DNA from: a virus | Reading direction: 5' to 3' (one strand) | Virus record (IMG/VR): IMGVR_UViG_3300028384_000793 | Location: 1-41,915 of that record | Length of the DNA: 41,915 nucleotides | In this document: positions 15,187 to 22,722 of the stretch, piece after piece | How the letters are laid out: each line of letters begins with the position of its first letter | Numbering within the stretch: the stretch's first letter is position 1 | The notes under the pieces: generated by a model | The model's input: only the letters and a program-made list of their open reading frames with translations | Told to the model about the DNA's origin: nothing | The model's database searches: none | Translations under genes and position numbers: made by a program

Positions 15187-15545
15187 TATTTGGAACCACA
15201 ACCAAGCCGACCAAAAAATACACGCCCCGACGTATTGAACGTTCGGGGCGTTTTTGGAATACGGGCAATGACGATGTGTTGCGCCACTGGTTCAAAGTTC
15301 GCAAGTTCAGTGTCAAAGAGTGTGCAAGTCGCAGCGGTTACAGTGAACGGTGTATTCGTCAACAATTGGAGCGTCTCGACCTGACTGTCAGACAGTTTGA
15401 GCATTGGACGGGCAAAGATGACAAAGTGTTACGCGAACTGTGGTCACGTCGTCCGAATGGCTCATGGTGTGCACGTGAAATGAATAAGGTCGGACGAACT
15501 GTCAGAAAACGGATCAAAGAATTGGGATTAAAAAAGCCGTCCTAG
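15156..15545 (+). CDS. DNA-binding protein with two tandem HTH domains
   Basis: The product is 129 aa. After a basic N-terminal arm of about 30 residues come two similar helix-turn-helix units. The first is WNTGNDDVLRHWFKVRKFS, then VKECASRSGYSERCIRQQL. The second is WTGKDDKVLRELWSRRPNG, then WCAREMNKVGRTVRKRIKEL. Each has the W-x3-DDxxLRxxW pattern followed by a recognition helix, as in GcrA/SANT-like repeats. It is the last gene of the rightward early operon. A strong terminator hairpin lies inside its 5' part, so expression may depend on attenuation or antitermination. Its stop codon lies in the terminator of the convergent gene. Confidence 0.7.
   Translation: MFNLDSLDRLVFGTTTKPTKKYTPRRIERSGRFWNTGNDDVLRHWFKVRKFSVKECASRSGYSERCIRQQLERLDLTVRQFEHWTGKDDKVLRELWSRRPNGSWCAREMNKVGRTVRKRIKELGLKKPS
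15222..15255 (+). terminator. Rho-independent terminator inside the double-HTH gene
   Basis: ACGCCCCGA (15222-15230) pairs with TCGGGGCGT (15243-15251) across a 12-base loop. The right arm runs straight into TTTTT. A 9-bp GC-rich stem plus U-tract is a textbook terminator, yet it lies 66-100 bases inside the 15156-15545 coding frame. Confidence 0.7.
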
Positions 15546-15551
15546 GACGGC
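15530..15551 (-). terminator. Terminator for the leftward tandem-Cys gene
   Basis: GCCGTC, a CTAG loop and GACGGC (15536-15551) form a perfect hairpin. On the minus strand it is followed by six T (15535-15530). It ends transcripts of the gene at 15591-16703. It also contains the stop codon of the plus-strand HTH gene. Confidence 0.75.
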
Positions 15552-15590
15552 GAGTGGTGCACGAGGTTTGAAACCCAAGATTATAACAAT

Positions 15591-16703
15591 TTAACACCCT
15601 TTACAAGCACCATTGTTCACGCGCTTCAACGAAATCGTACCGCATTTTTTACATGGTTTATTCGGCATATACCATTCATCACCGTTCTTGATTGCTTCCT
15701 GTCTTGGTGACAAACCTTTCTTATGTGTTCTAAGAGGTTTGCATGTAGTACATTGAGACGTCTTTGCCACCCTCTCATATGATCCACAGACTTTACACTC
15801 TCTCTCTGACATATATGTTAGGTCTTTGTTGCTTAAAGCTTGTTGTCGTGGTGACTTCTTAGGTGTGCCAGCACACCCCTTGCAGTAGCCGTTGGCTACT
15901 GAACGATCAGACAATGTATTGCACTTTTCACAAGGTTTGTTAGGTGTATACCATCTCTCGCCGTTCCTGATGGCTTCTTGTCGTGGTGACAAACCGTCAG
16001 CGTGCGACCTGATAGGATGACACGTTATACATGCTGACGTTTTCGTACGACGCTCCATACCTCTGCAGGAGTGACACTTTTTAGTCGATATATATGTTGG
16101 TTGGTTGTCTCGTTGTGCTTCTTGTCGTGGTGACAAACCGTCAGCGTGCGACCTGATAGGATGGCATATGACACACTCCGACGTTTTCGTATGTCGTTCC
16201 GTACTGTCACAGGTGGTGCACTTTTTAGTTGATATATATGTTGGCTGGTTATCTCGTTGTGCTATTTTCCTAGGTGAGTTTTTCGCCATTTGCTGACAGT
16301 AGTAGCAAGCGCCTGTAGGTGTCTTGATTTTAATGTGTGAGTGTCTTTCGCAGGCTTCGAAAGTGGGTGTCAGTGATGGATCATCGTTCAGCATCATAGC
16401 AGTTTCAATCACTCGTTCCCATACGTCATCTGGAAGTTTCCACGGTTTCGCGCACTTAGTGACATTAGGAGAAACCCAAATTTCTTGTGTTTCCCAACTG
16501 ACGTGGTCGTTCTCACCTTCCAAACATTTCATCATTATAATCGTAGCAGTGGCTTCTTTCGTAATGCACGATTTGCATTTATCGTCTGTCACATATCGTT
16601 TATGTGCATACGCGTTGCACACGTTGCACGGTTCAGAAACATAATACAACGGTATATTTTTTTCTATTGCGTGGTTTTTATTAGTTGGAAATATAATAGC
16701 CAT
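15591..16703 (-). CDS. Protein of tandem Cys4 (treble-clef/zinc-ribbon) modules
   Basis: The product is 370 aa. The second half is five consecutive units of about 40-48 residues. Each starts SPRQEA or a close variant, then a Tyr, CxxC, an Arg-rich turn and a second CxxC. The third and fourth units are nearly identical, also in DNA. The N-terminus (YYVSEPC, CNVC, then RYVTDDKC, CKSC) resembles the first 45 residues of the two HNH endonucleases at 25394 and 28147 (YYTGKPC / YFTGKPC and a following CxxC). No HNH or other nuclease motif is visible here. The gene stands alone: minus strand, own terminator, large AT-rich gap upstream. DNA or RNA binding through a zinc-module array is the natural inference. 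I know no characterised member. Confidence 0.75.
   Translation of the reverse strand: MAIIFPTNKNHAIEKNIPLYYVSEPCNVCNAYAHKRYVTDDKCKSCITKEATATIIMMKCLEGENDHVSWETQEIWVSPNVTKCAKPWKLPDDVWERVIETAMMLNDDPSLTPTFEACERHSHIKIKTPTGACYYCQQMAKNSPRKIAQRDNQPTYISTKKCTTCDSTERHTKTSECVICHPIRSHADGLSPRQEAQRDNQPTYISTKKCHSCRGMERRTKTSACITCHPIRSHADGLSPRQEAIRNGERWYTPNKPCEKCNTLSDRSVANGYCKGCAGTPKKSPRQQALSNKDLTYMSERECKVCGSYERVAKTSQCTTCKPLRTHKKGLSPRQEAIKNGDEWYMPNKPCKKCGTISLKRVNNGACKGC
15973..16163. repeat. Direct 47-bp repeat inside the tandem-Cys gene
   Basis: The same 47 bases occur at 15973-16019 and 16117-16163, offset by 144 bases (48 codons, one module). They start GCTTCTTGTCG and end GATAGGATG. Near-perfect DNA identity, rather than only protein similarity, points to a recent module duplication or gene conversion. 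Confidence 0.9.
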
Positions 16704-17149
16704 GATAATTTCTCGCTGTTGAATGAATGTTGAATTGTGTAATATTCATTATATTTAGTCAACAACTGACCATATTTAATCAACATTGCAAATACACCCC
16801 AGAAAAAGCTATTTCCATAGGGGTGTATGTAACCCAGTGGTAGCGCGGCTTTAGGCGATTTTACCCAAATTTTAAGGATAGACTCTACTGGAGAATTACA
16901 TTAGTCAAATAATACGGCGTAATGCTATTATTAGTATATATTATCATTTGTATAATATACGATACTGTTTTATATATGCGTACTGTATATATTGTATATG
17001 ATGTATGTATTATATGTATGTACTATTTATTACTAACTGTATATATTGGGGTATTGGGGTATATAGTAATAAAAGGTATATAAAACAGTAGTTTAGAAGT
17101 ACCCCTAATACTAGGGTATTGACGGGGTTTTTAATGGGGTAAGGGACGT
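16704..17149. other. AT-rich intergenic region with hairpin and G-runs
   Basis: No convincing gene is seen in this stretch between the tandem-Cys gene and the terminase promoter. It holds two direct copies of TTGAYTAAATAT on the minus strand near 16751-16785. It also holds a 9-bp inverted repeat ATACACCCC / GGGGTGTAT (16792-16800 and 16820-16828). A very TA-rich tract runs from about 16900 to 17100, with two tandem TTGGGGTA units at 17046-17061. Four G-runs follow at 17114-17116, 17124-17127, 17136-17139 and 17143-17145, which could form a G-quadruplex. Its place just before the terminase genes fits a packaging (cos/pac) site or a replication origin; neither is proven. Confidence 0.5.
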
Positions 17150-17194
17150 TTGGCAAACACTGTGAAGGTGGTGCATAATGTGACAATTGAGTCA
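17150..17194 (+). promoter_or_regulatory. Late promoter of the terminase operon with operator
   Basis: TTGGCA (17150-17155), an 18-base spacer and CATAAT (17174-17179). The palindrome TGAC-AATTGA-GTCA lies at 17181-17194, directly downstream of the -10 box, as at 11526 and 7969. It precedes the first late gene. Confidence 0.6.
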
Positions 17195-17213
17195 TGTGAT
17201 TGGAGTAGATGAA

Positions 17214-17828
17214 ATGACACCCGAACAACAGAAAGCCATTGACGCTTTGCCAAGATTGGCGAGGGATGTGGTATTAGAGCGAATTAACGATCCGTTGTGT
17301 TCTCAAAGTGAATGTTATCGTCGTGCTGGTGGTGATGCTAAATCACCGAGCGGTATTAGTTCCGGTGCGTCGGAAATCCTGAACCATCCTGACGTTAAGG
17401 TCATACTTGAAAGTTTTAGAATTCCTGTCGACGATGAACGCATTGCCGGACGTGAGGAAATTTTGCGAGACTTGACAGCGTTGACGCGCATGTCAGTGTT
17501 CGACTTTTTGGACTTGATCAGCGCCGATGATGAACTTGTGGAAATGAACAGCGGTAACGTCATCACTGGCAAGACCGGAATTATCATTCGTTCAAAACAC
17601 GACATCCCTGAACACCTTCATAAGTTCATCAAATCGATCAAGCCGAAAAAAGACGGTTTAGAAATTGAGTTCCAAGACGCCGTCAAAGCGCGTCAAATGC
17701 TCGTTGACATTCAAGGCTTGGCCGAACCATCAAAAGTTGAACACAGCGGCGTCGTGGCGACACGTGAGACGTCAGACGATGAATTCTTCGAAATGTTGAA
17801 CGGTTTGGGTATCAATGCGGACAAGTGA
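17214..17828 (+). CDS. terS: Small terminase subunit (Terminase_2-like)
   Basis: The product is 204 aa. I chose the ATG at 17214, which has GGAG 9 bases upstream; the longer frame begins inside the operator. The N-terminal half contains an HTH-like DNA-recognition region (SECYRRAGGDAKSPSG, then SEILNHPDVK), typical of Terminase_2 small subunits. The middle is FDFLDLISADDELVEM. A Lys-rich segment (IKSIKPKKDG) and an acidic tail follow. It recognises the packaging site and loads the large subunit. It lies directly upstream of the large subunit with a 14-base overlap and next to the AT-rich region that may hold the recognition site. Confidence 0.8.
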   Translation: MTPEQQKAIDALPRLARDVVLERINDPLCSQSECYRRAGGDAKSPSGISSGASEILNHPDVKVILESFRIPVDDERIAGREEILRDLTALTRMSVFDFLDLISADDELVEMNSGNVITGKTGIIIRSKHDIPEHLHKFIKSIKPKKDGLEIEFQDAVKARQMLVDIQGLAEPSKVEHSGVVATRETSDDEFFEMLNGLGINADK

Positions 17829-19335
17829 GGATTTTGAAAAGGCGATTCGTGCGGTCATCGACTCAAACGTGATGACCAACAGCGCCAAAATTGAATACGT
17901 TGAAGAATTGCGCGTCCGTCAAGCACGTATCGATTTTTACGCGTACCGTCGTTATATTCACCCGAAAAATAAGGACGGTTGGTGGCAGCGTGACGTTGCG
18001 AGAGTCTTACAAGAATTCTATGACGACCTAGTCGCTGGCAAACGTCCCAAGCTTGTCATCGAAGCACCACCACAGCACGGTAAGAGTGTTCAGATTGTTG
18101 ATTTTATTGCTTGGCTTAGTGGTAAGCACCCAAGCAATCGGACGATTTATGCGAGCTTCTCGGAACGTCTCGGCATACGTGCCAACTTAACACTGCAACG
18201 AACGTTTGCCAGTTCTCGACACCGTAGAGTGTTTCCCGACTTTGCAATCCCGCTCAAAAACTCGGTGACAATCAGTTCGCAGAAATTGAGAAACCGTGAA
18301 ATTATCGAGTTCAGCAACGATGATGGCTATTTTCGCAATACGACCGTCGAAGGTTCAATCACGGGTGAATCACTCGACCTCGGCGTCATCGATGACCCGT
18401 TGAAAGGTCGTAAAGCGGCAAACAGTATCACTACTCGTAACAGTGCGTGGGATTGGTTCACCGACGATTTCTTCACACGATTCAGTGAGGACGCCGGTTT
18501 ACTTTGTATTTTGACACGCTGGCACATGGATGATCCGATTGGACGATTGATAGAGCGTTACCCAAACACAAAAGTGTGCAAGTACCCAGCATTGTCCGAC
18601 GACGACGCCAAGTTGTCAGAAGGTGACCCACGAACACCTGGTTCGTGTGAAGCGTTATTTCCTGAACACAAATCTGTCGAATTCTTGCTCGAACGTAAGT
18701 CAATGATGGATACGAACAGTTGGGTATCACTTTACCAGCAGTCACCACGTGTTGCGGGTGGTGAAATTATCAAAGGCGCATGGTTCGGTCGTTACTCGAT
18801 GTTGCCTAAACTCAAATGGCGCGCCATTTTTGGTGATACGGCACAGAAGGCCAAGACGTCAAACGATTACCAGGTTGCGGGTTGTTACGGGCTTGGTGAA
18901 GACGGTAAATTGTACATCAGTGACATGTTGCGTGATCGGTTCGAGGGTTACGAATTAGAGCGACGGTTCCCTGATTTCTGGAACAAACATCGTAAAGCCG
19001 ACACGGGGCGTTTGCGTTATTTTGGCATTGAGGACAAGGCGTCCGGTACAGTGTTGATTCAGAAAATGCAAAAAGTGATCAAGCCGAAAATACCAGTCAA
19101 ACCGATACCACGAAACATTGATAAATACACACGAGTGACTGATGTACTTGGTTTCATTGAAAACGGTTACATCATGTTACCTGAAAATGCGCCTTGGGTT
19201 CAGGACTTCATCGACGAGTGTGAAGCGTTCACAGCGGACGACGCACACGATCATGATGACCAGATCGATACACTATGTGACGCCATTGAACACATGCTGT
19301 TCTCGTCAAGACCGTCAGTGCGTGATATGATGTGA
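17815..19335 (+). CDS. terL: Large terminase subunit
   Basis: This 506 aa ATP-driven DNA-packaging motor and nuclease has Walker A APPQHGKS at 84-91, followed by a coupling region. Walker B is in LDLGVIDDPL near 187. WFTDDFFTRF and LCILTRWHMDDP come next. The C-terminal RNase H-like nuclease starts at AIFGDTAQKAK near 340 (first Asp). It continues with YFGIEDKASG near 400 and ends at HDHDDQIDTLCDA near 480-492 (metal-binding Asp). Length is normal. The start ATG lies inside the small-subunit gene and has no strong RBS, which suggests coupling. Confidence 0.93.
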   Translation: MRTSEDFEKAIRAVIDSNVMTNSAKIEYVEELRVRQARIDFYAYRRYIHPKNKDGWWQRDVARVLQEFYDDLVAGKRPKLVIEAPPQHGKSVQIVDFIAWLSGKHPSNRTIYASFSERLGIRANLTLQRTFASSRHRRVFPDFAIPLKNSVTISSQKLRNREIIEFSNDDGYFRNTTVEGSITGESLDLGVIDDPLKGRKAANSITTRNSAWDWFTDDFFTRFSEDAGLLCILTRWHMDDPIGRLIERYPNTKVCKYPALSDDDAKLSEGDPRTPGSCEALFPEHKSVEFLLERKSMMDTNSWVSLYQQSPRVAGGEIIKGAWFGRYSMLPKLKWRAIFGDTAQKAKTSNDYQVAGCYGLGEDGKLYISDMLRDRFEGYELERRFPDFWNKHRKADTGRLRYFGIEDKASGTVLIQKMQKVIKPKIPVKPIPRNIDKYTRVTDVLGFIENGYIMLPENAPWVQDFIDECEAFTADDAHDHDDQIDTLCDAIEHMLFSSRPSVRDMM

Positions 19336-19365
19336 TCAATTAACCAATTTTAACGAGTTCTAAAC

Positions 19366-20916
19366 ATGACAAATAGCAAACCGAATGTAAGAGTCAAAGT
19401 GACGAATGACGGCCTTGTGAACGTCATGTCGGGACTTGGTACGTCCAAATCGAAGAACAGTCATAACACGTGGCAACTTGGAATTGTTGGTGGTGACCGT
19501 GGTTCGTTGGAGTCGGCATACCAATCAAATTGGATTGCTCAAAAGATCGTTGATTGTCGTGCGGAAGATGAAACACGCAATTGGCGTCGCATCAAATCGG
19601 AAGGTGCGGAAGAAATCGCCGCACTGGAAGGCAAATTGAACGTTTCAACTGTTACGCAGGAGGCGCGAAAATGGGCGCGTTTGTTCGGTGGTGCTGGTAT
19701 CTTGATGGTGACAGACCAACCATTCGACCAACCGCTTGACTATAACAAGATCAAAAAAGACTCTTTGAAATCGTTGATCGTGTTTGACCGTTGGGATTTG
19801 CACGGGCAAGACTTCAACCTATTCGATTTCATGTCGCCAAATTACCAGCGTCCAACATATTACACACTTGGTACAACCAACGCGGCGGCACAGCGTATCC
19901 ACCATAGTCACATTGTACGACATGAAGGCATTCAACTTCCTCGCCGTTTACGTCATCTTGCCCAAGGTTGGGGTGACTCCGTACTGAACCGTTGTATTGA
20001 CGACGTGTCTGAAATGGTTGCAGCTAAGTCCGGTATTGCTAACTTGCTACAAGAAGCTAATGTCGACGTGATCAACCGTGAAGGATTGACCGAGGAACTG
20101 GCAAGCGGTGAAGACGGTGCAATCATTGATCGATACGCTTTGTTTGCTCGAATGAAATCAATCATCAACATGGCGTTGCTTGACAGTGAAGAACAGTACA
20201 GTCGGCAAACGTTAAACCTTACCGGTGTTGCACCGATTCTCGAACAAATGCTCACGTACATTAGTGGTGCGGCTGACACGCCTGTTACACGCATGTTCGG
20301 CACGAGCGCGAAGGGTATGAACGCTACTGGCGAGGGTGATTTAAACAATTATTACGATTCCATCACAGCATCACAGTCGTCTAAGTTGACCGAGCCAATG
20401 CGTCACTTAGACGAAGTACTTGTTCGGTCTGCTTTGGGTTATTGGCCTGACTCGTTCGACTACGTGTGGAACCCGCTCGGCACGCCTGACGACGTTCAGA
20501 TTGCACAAGCTCAACTGTTGCAAGCACAGAAAAGCGCCTTGTATTTACAAGATCAAATTGTCACCAAGGCGCAAGTTATGCGCGAATTGCAAGGATCGGA
20601 AGAATACCAGTTCGACGATGACAAGATTACCGAACTGGAAAATGACGAAGACTTGTTCAAAGACTTGCCACCTGTTGAAGGTGTTGAAGGCGTTGGGGGC
20701 GTTGAAGGCGTTGAAGGCGAATCAAACGTTGTCTTGAATGGTGCACAAGTTACCAGTTTGGCAGGGTTGGCGGCACAAGTCGCAACGAAGCAATTGACGC
20801 TCGAACAAGGTATCGAACTAATTGTTAACGCTTTCCCGATTGACCGAGAGACTGCGAAAATAATCCTTGGTAACGGTAAGGCTAACGAGAACGCAGAGAC
20901 ACCTACCAATGAATAA
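19366..20916 (+). CDS. Portal protein (DUF1073 family)
   Basis: This 516 aa protein forms the dodecameric portal at the capsid vertex. DUF1073 features are WQLGIVGG near 36, AYQSNWIAQKIVDCRAEDETRNWR near 50-75 (typical opening), a GAGILMV strand near 107 and the RHEGIQLPRRL segment near 185. TPVTRMFGTSAKGMNATGEGD near 303-323 is also typical. The tail has repeated VEGVEG units near 445-456, followed by a helical end. It follows the terminase gene as usual. The last 8 bases overlap the next gene. Confidence 0.9.
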   Translation: MTNSKPNVRVKVTNDGLVNVMSGLGTSKSKNSHNTWQLGIVGGDRGSLESAYQSNWIAQKIVDCRAEDETRNWRRIKSEGAEEIAALEGKLNVSTVTQEARKWARLFGGAGILMVTDQPFDQPLDYNKIKKDSLKSLIVFDRWDLHGQDFNLFDFMSPNYQRPTYYTLGTTNAAAQRIHHSHIVRHEGIQLPRRLRHLAQGWGDSVLNRCIDDVSEMVAAKSGIANLLQEANVDVINREGLTEELASGEDGAIIDRYALFARMKSIINMALLDSEEQYSRQTLNLTGVAPILEQMLTYISGAADTPVTRMFGTSAKGMNATGEGDLNNYYDSITASQSSKLTEPMRHLDEVLVRSALGYWPDSFDYVWNPLGTPDDVQIAQAQLLQAQKSALYLQDQIVTKAQVMRELQGSEEYQFDDDKITELENDEDLFKDLPPVEGVEGVGGVEGVEGESNVVLNGAQVTSLAGLAAQVATKQLTLEQGIELIVNAFPIDRETAKIILGNGKANENAETPTNE

Positions 20917-21805
20917 CGATTGGCGACAAGAATTACTCAACGAACAGATTGAACAGGCTGGTGTGAAGCGTAAGCCGAATTCTGTGAAAGTACCCGTAAT
21001 GAACGAAAATGAGTACCGTGTCGCGTTGGGTAAGCTTGTTCGAGAAGTTCGGAAGGACATCAACGAACAAATCATCCCAATCGTTAAATCCATCGAAACC
21101 CAATACACGGCCGACGCTGTTAGTTGGGTTGACTTGTTGACGTCCACAATTGATCGAGTCATTGCAAAATGGCAGTCACCAGAGTTCAACCAACTGGCAC
21201 AATTGCTTGCATCACGATTTGTACAGACCACTGCTGACATCACACGTGGTCGGTTTGAACGTTCTATGAAGTCGGTCGGTCTGAACATTTATGGTGACTC
21301 ACCAGCTATTCAAGGTTACATCGACGCTTCGATTTACGACAACGTGGGTTTGATTAAGTCAATCCCTGATCAATACCTAGAACGTGTACGAAGTATTGTC
21401 AACACGAACGTTCGTGCTGGTCTTCGTCCAAGTGCTATGATCCCACAACTGGTGAATCAGTTTGGTGTCACAGAACGTCGTGCAAAATTCATTGCCCGTG
21501 ACCAAACGGCAAAGGTTAATGGTGACTTGGCCGAGAAACGTCAAATCAATGCAGGGTTTCCATATTTCCAGTGGGACGATTCAGACGATGAACGTGTGCG
21601 ACATTCACATGAAGAATTGGCGAATCGTGTCACAGCATACGGTAAGGGTGTTTATCGTTGGGATAATTTACCACTCGGTAAAGACGGTAAACCCATTAAA
21701 CCAGGGTATGAGTACGGGTGTCGCTGTGTTGCACGACCTGTTGATCAAAGAGAGGTTGACGCGAACGTAAAAGCCGGACGCGTCAATAAATCGGTCAAAC
21801 GTTAA
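20909..21805 (+). CDS. Minor head / SPP1 gp7-like morphogenesis protein (Phage_Mu_F)
   Basis: The product is 298 aa. The ATG at 20909 overlaps the portal stop; a longer frame from 20867 lies inside the portal gene. The C-terminal Mu gpF-like domain is clear: ARDQTAKVNGDLAEKRQ near 210, FPYFQWDDSDDERVRHSHEE near 230-250, then PGYEYGCRCVARP near 275. The N-terminal part is helical and charged, as in proteins that bind the portal inside the procapsid. Its role is head assembly and possibly ejection with the DNA. Confidence 0.88.
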   Translation: MNNDWRQELLNEQIEQAGVKRKPNSVKVPVMNENEYRVALGKLVREVRKDINEQIIPIVKSIETQYTADAVSWVDLLTSTIDRVIAKWQSPEFNQLAQLLASRFVQTTADITRGRFERSMKSVGLNIYGDSPAIQGYIDASIYDNVGLIKSIPDQYLERVRSIVNTNVRAGLRPSAMIPQLVNQFGVTERRAKFIARDQTAKVNGDLAEKRQINAGFPYFQWDDSDDERVRHSHEELANRVTAYGKGVYRWDNLPLGKDGKPIKPGYEYGCRCVARPVDQREVDANVKAGRVNKSVKR

Positions 21806-22113
21806 GCTGTTGGTTTGAATCGTAAGAACCCGAAACGGTTAGACACCATTTCACCTTCATCATTCATGAAAATTAGTCGACTGTTAGGTTCGAACATTCT
21901 GGCCCATTTGAAAGCTGTCTTGATTGTTCGAATTTGCCAAAACTTGTATTTCGTCAACGGTTCCACTTCGTCAACAGTGATTCGTAAGATGAACACCCAC
22001 AAATAAGCCCACCGCTGACAAAACATGACGGTTCTTAAAATTAACGGTGTCACAAAATAACAGTGTGCGAGACACGACGTTATCACCAGATACCACGCTA
22101 AATATTCAATCAT
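21802..22113 (-). CDS. Small membrane protein in minus-strand cassette
   Basis: The product is 103 aa, with ATG at 22113 after AAGGA. The first 30 residues are hydrophobic (YLAWYLVITSCLAHCYFVT) and a second hydrophobic stretch follows (WAYLWVFILRITV), so one or two membrane segments are likely. The C-terminal half is basic and cytoplasm-like. It is the last gene of a three-gene leftward cassette that interrupts the late operon. No family is recognised. Confidence 0.6.
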   Translation of the reverse strand: MIEYLAWYLVITSCLAHCYFVTPLILRTVMFCQRWAYLWVFILRITVDEVEPLTKYKFWQIRTIKTAFKWARMFEPNSRLIFMNDEGEMVSNRFGFLRFKPTA

Positions 22114-22280
22114 GCTGCTTTTTCCTTAGTTTTCCAATCGTCAATACGTTTCACGGTTGCGTCGTATTCATCGAACAACCGTTGTGCGTCATCTTGTCGA
22201 CCTTGTTCAAGTGCTAATTGGTACGCTTCGTAAAACCCGTCTCGTACCGCTTCCAACCATTTCAAATTACCGCTTGTCAT
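22110..22280 (-). CDS. Small acidic helical protein
   Basis: A 56 aa frame starts at the ATG at 22280 and ends by ATGA overlap with the next gene. It reads as one long amphipathic helix (WLEAVRDGFYEAYQLALEQ, then DDAQRLFDEYDATVKRIDDW). It overlaps the upstream gene by 14 bases. No family is recognised. A coupled three-gene arrangement supports reality. Confidence 0.6.
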   Translation of the reverse strand: MTSGNLKWLEAVRDGFYEAYQLALEQGRQDDAQRLFDEYDATVKRIDDWKTKEKAA

Positions 22281-22641
22281 TACTTAGTTCCTCAATCATC
22301 CATTGTGCAAATTTAATCGTATTAGGGTGAATTTGACGAGTGGAACCTAATACATCACGACTGAACCGTTCGGCCATTTCCTTACCTGTTTCATGAAATG
22401 GTTCGTTGTCACGCACTGCAATCGCCCAATCAATTTCAGAAATGAACCCATATACTTCATGGTGAAGACTAGGTTCCCACATTCCGTTAACGTCTTTTAA
22501 TGTCCACAACCAACCGTTCGGTGTCGGGTGTCCACCTGTTTTAGTCGGCCAATCTTTGATATTGTCAGTGAGCCACTGTAACGCTTCATCACGATTGAGC
22601 TTCTGAACATTGGCGTGTGTCACACCTTCTGGAATTTTCAT
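22267..22641 (-). CDS. Hypothetical protein, first gene of minus-strand cassette
   Basis: The product is 124 aa. I chose the ATG at 22641 with GAGG upstream; the frame to 22674 reaches into the operator. Features are ALQWLTDNIKDWPT near 20-33, a Trp/Gly/Pro-rich middle (HPTPNGWLWTLKDVNGMW), then a helical end. It is transcribed leftward from the divergent promoter at 22659-22716. Function unknown. Confidence 0.65.
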   Translation of the reverse strand: MKIPEGVTHANVQKLNRDEALQWLTDNIKDWPTKTGGHPTPNGWLWTLKDVNGMWEPSLHHEVYGFISEIDWAIAVRDNEPFHETGKEMAERFSRDVLGSTRQIHPNTIKFAQWMIEELSNDKR

Positions 22642-22658
22642 AATTTTGACCTCGTTTG

Positions 22659-22716
22659 TTGACGTGAGCGTCACACATTATACAGTGTTGCACCACTTGT
22701 CAACATCATTTATACT
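22659..22716. promoter_or_regulatory. Divergent promoter region with TGAC-N6-GTCA operator
   Basis: A full operator TGAC-GTGAGC-GTCA lies at 22660-22673; a degenerate partner ending in GTCA lies at 22689-22702. Rightward: TTGCAC (22688-22693), 17 bases, TATACT (22711-22716), only 6 bases before the ATG at 22723. Leftward: TTGACA (22703-22698) and TATAAT (22682-22677) with a short 15-base spacer. It serves the minus-strand cassette and restarts the late operon. Confidence 0.65.
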
Positions 22717-22722
22717 GATCGT

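Noticed and set aside
15640-16260. CRISPR-like repeats
   Set aside because: The repeats are in-frame codon repeats of a protein module, about 140 bases apart and diverging, with no spacers or Cas genes.
16820-16905. tRNA-like words (AGTGGTAGCGC resembling a D-arm) in the AT-rich gap
   Set aside because: No acceptor stem pairing, no T-arm with GGTTCGA-type loop and no sensible anticodon arm could be drawn.
20818-21288. 156-codon minus-strand ORF
   Set aside because: It lies opposite the portal and minor head genes, has Ser/Cys-rich shadow composition and no RBS.
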